DNA of 19,282 bases, from positions 1-19,282 of the forward strand of contig CANRAK010000020.1 in NCBI GenBank assembly GCA_947628575.1. Reading direction: 5' to 3'. A program made the position numbers and the translations under genes. The DNA is from an uncultured Clostridia bacterium. Its GTDB lineage: Bacteria > Bacillota > Clostridia > TANB77 > CAG-465. The notes beneath the pieces are model-generated. The model was not told the DNA's origin and did no database searches. It saw only the letters and a program-made list of their open reading frames with translations. Shown one piece after another: positions 13,539-19,282 of this stretch; the first letter of the stretch is position 1, and each line of letters opens with the position of its first letter.

Positions 13539-13697
13539 ATGAAAAAAAGTACAAAAATTTACATATATATTTTATTTATTATATTATTTGTTTTAATTAT
13601 ATTTAATCTTTTTATATTATTTAAAAATCTAAAAAAGTATGAAATAAAATCATATAACAATAATACTAATAGCTATTATTCTTCTTTTAATAGTTAA
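13539..13697 (+). CDS. Small single-span membrane peptide, unknown
   Basis: 52 residues. ATG follows GAGGTG with six bases between, and the gene has its own promoter and terminator, so it is a real unit. Sequence begins MKKSTK, then a hydrophobic stretch (about residues 7-28, rich in Ile, Leu, Phe), a basic patch (KNLKKYEIK, 29-37) and a short Asn/Ser/Tyr-rich tail. This is one membrane span with a short polar C-terminus. I recognise no family. Divergence from an RHH regulator across a shared operator makes a regulated stress peptide, or the toxin of an unusual pair, possible but unproven. Confidence 0.65.
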   Translation: MKKSTKIYIYILFIILFVLIIFNLFILFKNLKKYEIKSYNNNTNSYYSSFNS

Positions 13698-13710
13698 TAT
13701 TTATATAATA

Positions 13711-13745
13711 AATGTTGGGGTTTTTTATACTCCAACATTATTTTT
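13711..13745 (+). terminator. Terminator of the small membrane peptide gene
   Basis: 10-bp stem with one G-T pair (AATGTTGGGG 13711-13720 with CTCCAACATT 13730-13739), then a five-T run on the plus strand. Confidence 0.75.
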
Positions 13746-13748
13746 AGC

Positions 13749-13786
13749 AAAAAAAATATCAAGCACCATCATTAAATGCTTGATAT
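13749..13786 (-). terminator. Terminator of tRNA-Arg
   Basis: 10-bp stem ATATCAAGCA/TGCTTGATAT (13756-13765 with 13777-13786), followed on the minus strand by eight T's. Confidence 0.78.
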
Positions 13787-13790
13787 AATG

Positions 13791-13867
<77 letters not shown>

Positions 13868-13893
13868 AACCATACTCTCTTGAGTACTTTAAT

Positions 13894-13922
13894 ATAATAA
13901 CACAATATGCTCAAAAAATCAA
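13894..13922 (-). promoter_or_regulatory. Promoter of tRNA-Arg
   Basis: TTGATT (13917-13922), 17-base spacer, TATTAT (13894-13899) on the minus strand. Confidence 0.6.
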
Positions 13923-13947
13923 TACTTTTTTTACATATTTTGCAAAA

Positions 13948-15066
13948 TTATATCTCGTTTGTATCTATAACAATAAGTGGTACTTCCATTTCTTCTTTAG
14001 TGAGTCCAGCATGTCTAGCGCACATTTTATAGTCTCCTCTTTCCCACTCTATTGCCTTATTAGATGTAGCAAAAGCTATATATTCTCCAAGAAAATCATC
14101 TATCATATCATTTTTCTTTCCTGTTCCAAACATATTTTTTGCATATACTTCATCTTTACTCATTAATATGAAATCATTTTTAAATTCCTTTTCAAACTCT
14201 TTTTTAAATATATCTTTATATTCTTCTTTTACAAAAAAGTTTACTGCTCTTGTTTCAATACTTGGTCTATTAACTAGCATATCTTGTAATTTTGGATAAT
14301 CTTCTAAATATACTGTTTCTGTATCTACTAGACCATGGTCTGCTATTACTATAACTAAAGTATCTTTTAATATTTCGCATATTTCACATACTAGACTATT
14401 AATATACTTTATATTCTCCTTTACATACTCATGCTCTGTTCCAAGTGCATGCATAATTAAATCTGGTTCTTCCACATAAGTATATATATAATCTTCACTT
14501 GGGTCTTTAGAAATCTCAACTACTCTTCTTAGCATATCTTCACATGAATATGCAAATTCATTTGTATCAGAATATTTAGATATGTCATGTGTCTTTACCC
14601 TATTTTTAGTTATATCTTTTATTCTATCAAAAACATTATAGTATTTTATATATTTTTGAGCTACATTAGTGCCTTCTACTACTTCATTACTATCTTGATA
14701 TGTATTTTTAAAAATAGTAATATTTGCATCATAATCTTTAAAATACATATCCCATCCAAGCCAAGAATGCTCTATTGGCGCAAGCCCGCTTTCAACAGTT
14801 GGTATAGCACAAGCTGTTGTTGATGGACATACAGAAGATATAGTACCAACTAAGTGTTTCATTATAAAGTCATCCTCTTTAAGATATTTTTTTAAAGTTG
14901 ATACTCCCATTCCGTCAAATAGCATAAGCACAATATTTTCATATTTATTTTTTAATTTTTCATCTAATATTTCTAAGCTCTTATGTCCGTTATCATAACC
15001 GTAATATTTTAATATAGATGATATTACAGATAATATACTTTTATCATAATCTGGATATTTAATCAT
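13948..15066 (-). CDS. Alkaline-phosphatase-superfamily phosphodiesterase/pyrophosphatase
   Basis: 372 residues, no signal peptide, so cytoplasmic. The two-metal site of the type I phosphodiesterase/nucleotide pyrophosphatase group is complete: D51 in MLFDGMG, nucleophile Thr in CPSTTACAIPT (83 or 84), D202 and H206 in PDLIMHALG, D243-H244 in IADHGL, and H352 in ARHAGL. It should hydrolyse a phosphodiester, pyrophosphate or phosphomonoester; the substrate cannot be read from sequence. Start follows AGGGGAAG, 10 bases after the ABC-F stop, so the two genes form an operon. Confidence 0.88.
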   Translation of the reverse strand: MIKYPDYDKSILSVISSILKYYGYDNGHKSLEILDEKLKNKYENIVLMLFDGMGVSTLKKYLKEDDFIMKHLVGTISSVCPSTTACAIPTVESGLAPIEHSWLGWDMYFKDYDANITIFKNTYQDSNEVVEGTNVAQKYIKYYNVFDRIKDITKNRVKTHDISKYSDTNEFAYSCEDMLRRVVEISKDPSEDYIYTYVEEPDLIMHALGTEHEYVKENIKYINSLVCEICEILKDTLVIVIADHGLVDTETVYLEDYPKLQDMLVNRPSIETRAVNFFVKEEYKDIFKKEFEKEFKNDFILMSKDEVYAKNMFGTGKKNDMIDDFLGEYIAFATSNKAIEWERGDYKMCARHAGLTKEEMEVPLIVIDTNEI

Positions 15067-15076
15067 ACATCTTCCC

Positions 15077-16699
15077 CTATTCTTCTGAAAAACTAGTTTC
15101 CTTCTTCATTAATTCTACATTTTGCTCTAAATATTCATCATAAGTACATCTTCTATCAATAATTTCTCCATTTTCTTTTATCTCAATTATTCTATTTGCA
15201 ACTGTTTGTACAAACTGATGGTCATGTGATACAAAAATTAGCTCTGCATTTGTTCTAATTAGTCCTTCATTTAGAGCAGTTATGCTTTCCAAGTCTAAGT
15301 GATTTGTAGGTTCATCTAAAAATATTAAATTAGGTGCTTCAAGCATTGCTCTTGCAAGCATACATCTTGCTTTTTCTCCACCAGATAATACATTAATTTT
15401 CTTTAGAGCTTCATCTCCTGAAAATAGCATTCTTCCTAAGAAACTTCTAACAATTGTTTCATCTGTTATTCCATAATCATCTGCTATCCACTCAACGATG
15501 CTTTTATCTACTTTAAAATATTCTTCATTATCTTGAGGTACATATGATTGCTTTATTGTCTGCCCATAAGATATTGTTCCTGAGTCTGGTTTAATCTCAC
15601 CCATTAAAGCTTTAAATAATGTAGTTTTAGCAATTGAATTAGGTCCTACTAATGCAATTTTATCATCTTTTAATACTTTAAATGATACATTGTTTAATAT
15701 TCTTTCACCATCTACACTAACACATAAGTCTTCAACATTTAATATTTCTTTACCTGCTTCTCTTTCAGGCTTAAAATCTATATATGGATATCTTCTAGTA
15801 GAAGGCTTTATTTCATCAAGTTGTATTTTTTCCAATGTTTTCTTTCTAGAAGTAGCTTGCTTAGATTTTGAAGCATTAGCGCTAAATCTTCTAATAAAAT
15901 CTTCCAATTCTTTAATCTTTTCTTCTTTCTTTTTGTTAGCATCCTTCATTTGCTTTAATGCAAGCTGACTAGATTCATACCAAAAGTCATAGTTACCAAC
16001 AAATATATTTATTTTTCCATAATCTATATCTAAAATATGTGTACATACTTTATTTAAGAAATATCTATCATGAGATACAACAATAACTGTATTTTCAAAA
16101 TTAATTAAAAATTCTTCTAACCAACTTATAGCTGCCATATCTAAATGGTTTGTAGGCTCATCAAGTATTAATACATCTGGATTACCAAATAAAGCTTGTG
16201 CAAGTAATACTTTTACTTTTTGTGGTCCTGTAAGTTCACGCATTAGCATTTCATGAAGCTCAACATCTATTCCAAGACCTGTTAGCAGTTGTGCAGCATC
16301 AGTTTCTGCCATCCAGCCATTTAGCTCTGCAAATTCTGCTTCCAATTCTCCTGCTTTAATTCCATCTTCGTCATTAAAATCTGGTTTTGCATATAACGCA
16401 TCTTTTTCTTTCATAATTTCATATAGTCTTTCGTTTCCACGAATAACTGTATCAATTACTTTAACATCATCATACATATAATGATCTTGTTTTAGCACAC
16501 CAAGTCTTTCGTTTTTAGTCATATAGACTTCACCTTCACTTGGCTCAAGCTCTCCAGTTAAAACTTTTAAAAATGTAGATTTTCCAGCTCCATTTGCCCC
16601 TATTACTCCATAGCAATTTCCAGGTGTAAATTTTACATTTACATCTTCATATAATACTCTTTTACCAAATCTTACTGTAACTCCGTTTGTTCCTAACAT
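15077..16699 (-). CDS. ykpA: ABC-F ATPase of the YkpA/YbiT group
   Basis: 540 residues from ATG at 16699, preceded by AAAGGAG; a longer start at 16756 lies upstream of the transcription start and is rejected. Two ABC cassettes without membrane segments: Walker A GANGAGKS (34-41), signature LTGPQ (156-160), Walker B LILDEPTNHLD (177-187); linker with KQATSRKKTLEKI (280-292); second Walker A GPNSIAKT (352-359), signature LSGGE (438-442), Walker B LIFLDEPTNHLD (458-469). ABC-F proteins act on the ribosome, as translation factors or in antibiotic protection. The imperfect first signature and second Walker A also occur in YkpA-type relatives, so they are not decay. Confidence 0.93.
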   Translation of the reverse strand: MLGTNGVTVRFGKRVLYEDVNVKFTPGNCYGVIGANGAGKSTFLKVLTGELEPSEGEVYMTKNERLGVLKQDHYMYDDVKVIDTVIRGNERLYEIMKEKDALYAKPDFNDEDGIKAGELEAEFAELNGWMAETDAAQLLTGLGIDVELHEMLMRELTGPQKVKVLLAQALFGNPDVLILDEPTNHLDMAAISWLEEFLINFENTVIVVSHDRYFLNKVCTHILDIDYGKINIFVGNYDFWYESSQLALKQMKDANKKKEEKIKELEDFIRRFSANASKSKQATSRKKTLEKIQLDEIKPSTRRYPYIDFKPEREAGKEILNVEDLCVSVDGERILNNVSFKVLKDDKIALVGPNSIAKTTLFKALMGEIKPDSGTISYGQTIKQSYVPQDNEEYFKVDKSIVEWIADDYGITDETIVRSFLGRMLFSGDEALKKINVLSGGEKARCMLARAMLEAPNLIFLDEPTNHLDLESITALNEGLIRTNAELIFVSHDHQFVQTVANRIIEIKENGEIIDRRCTYDEYLEQNVELMKKETSFSEE

Positions 16700-16727
16700 A
16701 CTATTCTCCTTTAAAACACTAGTATAT

Positions 16728-16756
16728 ATTTTACTATAAATGTACTTAAAAATCAA
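16728..16756 (-). promoter_or_regulatory. Promoter of the ABC-F/phosphodiesterase operon
   Basis: TTGATT (16751-16756), 17-base spacer, TAAAAT (16728-16733) on the minus strand. Confidence 0.65.
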
Positions 16757-16769
16757 CCAAATATAATAT

Positions 16770-16785
16770 ATAGTATAAGTACTAT
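16770..16785. promoter_or_regulatory. Inverted repeat between divergent ABC-F and mscL promoters
   Basis: ATAGTA-TAAG-TACTAT lies between the two -35 regions and touches that of mscL. It could be an operator, but short AT-rich dyads are common here. Confidence 0.3.
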
Positions 16786-16813
16786 TGATTTTGTTTGTCG
16801 TTTATTGTAATAT
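16785..16813 (+). promoter_or_regulatory. Possible promoter of mscL
   Basis: TTGATT (16785-16790), 17-base spacer, TAATAT (16808-16813). Imperfect boxes; the leader would be only about 11 nt. Confidence 0.4.
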
Positions 16814-16830
16814 TTAATTGGTGATAGATT

Positions 16831-17352
16831 ATGAGTAAAAAAATTGATAAAGACGAATTAAGAGAAAACTCAAAGAAAAAAGTAAAACTTGCTTTTGAAG
16901 ACTATAAAGCATTTGCTCTTAAAGGAAATGTTTTAGATTTAGCTATTGGTGTTGTTTTAGGTAGTGCTTTTTCTAACATTGTTAGTACATTAGTATCTTC
17001 ACTAATAACTCCTATAATAAGTCTTCTAACTAGTAATGTAGATTTATCTACTCTATTTATAACATTAAGAGGTGGTAAATTTGCAACTTTAGAAGAAGCT
17101 AAAGCTGCTGGAGCAATAACACTTAACTATGGAACTTTAATTAATGCAATAATAAACTTTATTATTATTTCTGTAGTTTTGTTTATATTTGTTAAAGCGA
17201 TAACTAAAGCAAACAAAAAAGATAGTCAAGCTGTAGAAGTAACTACAAAAGAGTGTCCTTACTGTTTAAGTAGCATTCCGCTTAAAGCTTCAAGATGTCC
17301 ACATTGTACAAGTGTACTTGAAGAAAGTCACGATGAAATAGTTCAAGAATAA
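16831..17352 (+). CDS. mscL: Large-conductance mechanosensitive channel with C-terminal zinc ribbon
   Basis: 173 residues, longer than the usual 130-150. A basic N-terminus (1-22) precedes the MscL core: FALKGNVLDLAIGVVLGSAF (28-47) with the first pore helix, the periplasmic loop (about 68-100) and the second helix (about 104-123). MscL opens under membrane tension to release solutes during osmotic downshock. Residues 142-159 add a zinc ribbon, CPYC...CPHC (C142, C145, C156, C159), where the cytoplasmic helical bundle normally ends. It may replace or cap that bundle. GGTG precedes the ATG. Monocistronic, with a strong terminator. Confidence 0.95.
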   Translation: MSKKIDKDELRENSKKKVKLAFEDYKAFALKGNVLDLAIGVVLGSAFSNIVSTLVSSLITPIISLLTSNVDLSTLFITLRGGKFATLEEAKAAGAITLNYGTLINAIINFIIISVVLFIFVKAITKANKKDSQAVEVTTKECPYCLSSIPLKASRCPHCTSVLEESHDEIVQE

Positions 17353-17356
17353 AAAT

Positions 17357-17390
17357 AAAAACTCCATCTTAATTGATGGAGTTTTTATTT
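17357..17390. terminator. Bidirectional terminator between mscL and hup
   Basis: ACTCCATC/GATGGAGT stem (17361-17368 with 17375-17382), flanked by A's on the left and T's on the right, so it works on both strands. Confidence 0.8.
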
Positions 17391-17391
17391 T

Positions 17392-17435
17392 AAAAAAATT
17401 CACGAGATACGTAAAAACAAGTTGCTCTCGTGAAT
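17392..17435 (-). terminator. Terminator of hup
   Basis: 10-bp stem ATTCACGAGA/TCTCGTGAAT (17398-17407 with 17426-17435), 18-base loop, seven T's after it on the minus strand. Confidence 0.8.
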
Positions 17436-17451
17436 AAAATTCAAATTGAAA

Positions 17452-17730
17452 TTATTTTTTGTTTACTAGCTCTTTTAAAGCTTTTCCAGCTTTGAATACT
17501 GGAGCTTTAGAAGCTGGTATTTTAATTTCAGCCTTAGTTTGTGGGTTTCTACCTTTTCTAGCAGCTCTTTCTCTTACTTCGAAAGTTCCAAAACCTACTA
17601 ATTGAACTTTTTCGCCTTTTTTAAGTGCTCCTTCTACGCTAGTTACGAATGCATCTAGTGCAGTTTCAGCAGCTTTTTTTGTTAGTTTGCTTTCTTCAGC
17701 AATTTTAGCAATTAATTCAGCTTTATTCAT
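17452..17730 (-). CDS. hup: HU-family histone-like DNA-binding protein
   Basis: 92 residues, the standard HU length. N-terminal helices (MNKAELIAKIAEESKLTKKAA region), the GFGTFEVRERAARKGRNPQT core (46-65) with Pro63 at the tip of the DNA-bending arm, and the closing helix VFKAGKALKELV. It dimerises and compacts and bends DNA. Its base composition is less AT-rich than its neighbours, as usual for a highly expressed gene. ATG follows GGAGGG. It lies beside a SpoVB-type flippase, an arrangement common in clostridia. Confidence 0.98.
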   Translation of the reverse strand: MNKAELIAKIAEESKLTKKAAETALDAFVTSVEGALKKGEKVQLVGFGTFEVRERAARKGRNPQTKAEIKIPASKAPVFKAGKALKELVNKK

Positions 17731-17762
17731 TATAAATCCCTCCTATTTGTTTTTACACTTAG

Positions 17763-17791
17763 AATATACTACAAAACAAGTTTCTTGTCAA
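17763..17791 (-). promoter_or_regulatory. Promoter of hup
   Basis: TTGACA (17786-17791), 17-base spacer, TATATT (17763-17768) on the minus strand. Confidence 0.8.
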
Positions 17792-17833
17792 CACTTTTCA
17801 GCTTTTTTCTTTCAAAAAAGTTGTGTTTTTTAG

Positions 17834-19282
17834 CTATATTTTAAGCATTTTACATATTTTGTTACCATAAGGTAGCTGTTGTATTTCATCTTTATCTAAA
17901 ATTTTAAGTAAAATAACAAATACTAGATATATTGCAACACCTACAATTATAGCTAACAATGTAGATATAGTATTTCCTAAATTTATTAAACTAAACAATT
18001 TATATGCAAAAAATACAAATATTCCCATAATTACACTACATATAAATGGTTTAACAAAAATTTCTTTTAAAGGTATTCTTTCTTTTAATGATTTATATAA
18101 AATTGTTGCAGATATTATACATGCTGTTGCACTATATACTATACTTGATATTGCAGGAACAATTTCTCCAAATTGTGGGATAAATATAACATTTAAGATA
18201 TATTTTAGTACTGCTCCAACAAGTAATGCAATACCAGGTACTGCTAATTTTCCTATTCCTTGCAATGCTCCTGTTATTGTTTGACTAACTACAGAGAAGA
18301 ATAGTAGCCAGCACTCAATTTGTAATAAATATGCTCCTTCTGGTGCATTTGGAAATAGCATTTGAAATATTGGTGTAGCAAGTACAAACATTCCTATTGT
18401 ACATGGTAGTGCAATAAGTGAAGATATTTTCAAAGAATATTTTATCTTACTTATAGCCTCATCTTTTCTATGTCTTGCTATAGCTGAAGATATAAATGGT
18501 ACAAGAGCTACAGCAAATGCTACGTTTATTGAAAGTGGTACTGCTAGTAATATATCTACTTTTCCAGATAATATACCATATTTTTGATTAGCTATATCTA
18601 ATGTATAATTACTATATTTTTGTAATCCATTTACTACTGTTACAACATCAATAAGTCCTGCTAGTGCTGATACAACACTTCCAAATGAGATAGGTACAGC
18701 ATAAGATATTAATTTTTTTGCTATTTTACTTCTAGCTTCAATTGCAAAAATTTTTGAATTATTAATTTCTTTCCATATATCTTCTCTATTTTTCCTATAA
18801 TATCTTACTAAATAGAAAAAGGCACTTGATGTAGCAACTGTAGTAGCTAGCGTTGAACCTGCAGCCATTATTTCAGGTGATGTACCAAGAAGCATAACAA
18901 CAAATATAATAGAAAATACGCAGTTTATTACCTGCTCTATTATTTGTGCTTTACTATATTCACTAACATTTTCCATTCCAATAAAGTATCCTCTTAATAC
19001 TGCAGACATTGATACAAATATTATAGCTGGAGAAAGTGACATTAACGTATACTTAACACCAGGATTATTTAATATATGATCTGCTATAAATCCTGAACCG
19101 AAGAATAGTGCAAGTGCAAAAGCAGTAGCAATGCTTACAAATACTAAAAATGCTGTTTTAAATATTCTATGTGCACCTCTTCTGTCACCTACTGTTATCT
19201 TTTCTGAAACTAGTTTAGATATTGTATTTGGTATTCCCATAGTAGCTATAGCTAATATAAATGTATACACTTGATATCCTGA
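17834..19282 (-). CDS. SpoVB/MurJ-type (MOP superfamily) lipid flippase, 5' end missing
   Basis: 482 codons are present and the frame is open to the window edge, so the N-terminal 40-70 residues are outside. About twelve hydrophobic segments. The beginning, IATMGIPNTISKLVSE, is characteristic of SpoVB-like polysaccharide-biosynthesis proteins; further family features are RGYFIGMENVSEYSKAQIIEQ and ALQGIGKLAVPGIALLVGA. These proteins flip lipid-linked peptidoglycan or other glycan precursors; SpoVB acts in spore cortex formation, but related YtgP/MurJ-type proteins act in growth. Sequence alone does not choose, so I give no symbol. The gene is just upstream of hup and has no clear terminator before the hup promoter. 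Confidence 0.92.
   Translation of the reverse strand, partial: SGYQVYTFILAIATMGIPNTISKLVSEKITVGDRRGAHRIFKTAFLVFVSIATAFALALFFGSGFIADHILNNPGVKYTLMSLSPAIIFVSMSAVLRGYFIGMENVSEYSKAQIIEQVINCVFSIIFVVMLLGTSPEIMAAGSTLATTVATSSAFFYLVRYYRKNREDIWKEINNSKIFAIEARSKIAKKLISYAVPISFGSVVSALAGLIDVVTVVNGLQKYSNYTLDIANQKYGILSGKVDILLAVPLSINVAFAVALVPFISSAIARHRKDEAISKIKYSLKISSLIALPCTIGMFVLATPIFQMLFPNAPEGAYLLQIECWLLFFSVVSQTITGALQGIGKLAVPGIALLVGAVLKYILNVIFIPQFGEIVPAISSIVYSATACIISATILYKSLKERIPLKEIFVKPFICSVIMGIFVFFAYKLFSLINLGNTISTLLAIIVGVAIYLVFVILLKILDKDEIQQLPYGNKICKMLKI

Noticed and set aside
15623..15646. Degenerate second Walker A (GPNSIAKT) of the ABC-F protein as a sign of an inactive enzyme
   Set aside because: Related YkpA-type proteins also deviate at this place, while the remaining motifs are intact, so it looks like a subgroup trait.
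17799..17833. Hairpin with CTTTTTT/AAAAAAG arms as a terminator of the flippase gene
   Set aside because: No T-run follows on the minus strand, and poly-A/T arms pair easily by chance in this genome.

Overview
The window is very AT-rich. It uses canonical TTGACA/TATAAT promoters, GGAGG/AGGTG ribosome binding sites and many intrinsic terminators. Gene content (secG-rnr, trmB, hup beside a SpoVB-type flippase, an ABC-F ATPase of the YkpA/YbiT group, a preQ1-I riboswitch, tRNAs with encoded CCA) points to a low-GC Firmicute, most likely a clostridium-like gut or anaerobic lineage. Most of the chromosome-like part is transcribed on the minus strand.

Region 1-2708 looks like the integrase end of an integrated element. 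It holds a membrane protein with two zinc ribbons, a Tn916/phage-type tyrosine recombinase, tandem 11-bp repeats, and a probable small RNA divergent from the integrase. The element abuts the 3' end of a tRNA-Gln(CTG) gene, the likely attachment site. Its left end is outside the window.

Region 2709-5706 carries the tRNA, then a striking 667-residue chimera: a Clp-type N-domain and first AAA+ module (ClpA/B/C style) joined directly to an FtsH-type M41 zinc peptidase, with no membrane segment. A PAP2 phosphatase follows. Region 5700-6330 is an RNA-rich intergenic cassette: a ribbon-helix-helix (RHH) regulator gene diverges from three consecutive short transcription units, each with a near-perfect sigma-A promoter and an intrinsic terminator. 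Two are duplicated copies of one RNA (about 77 nt) with a compensatory base change in the stem, an identical self-complementary loop and an identical 23-nt apical region. I cannot assign them to a known RNA family. A second RHH gene at 13254-13430 diverges from a 52-residue membrane peptide. Both RHH genes share an operator-like GTGTAC-N6-GTGTAC element at exactly the same distance from their -10 boxes, which suggests a common regulatory circuit.

Region 6350-7346 contains a preQ1-I riboswitch controlling a YhhQ-type queuosine-precursor transporter, just downstream of a tRNA-His/tRNA-Gln unit; tRNA-His is itself a queuosine substrate. Region 7378-11201 is the operon secG - rnr - unknown membrane protein - trmB. 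A polymerase/ligase-like membrane protein (11217-13175), the RHH2/small-peptide pair, tRNA-Arg(TCT), and an ABC-F/phosphodiesterase operon follow. The right end has MscL with a C-terminal zinc ribbon, HU, and a SpoVB/MurJ-family flippase cut by the window edge.
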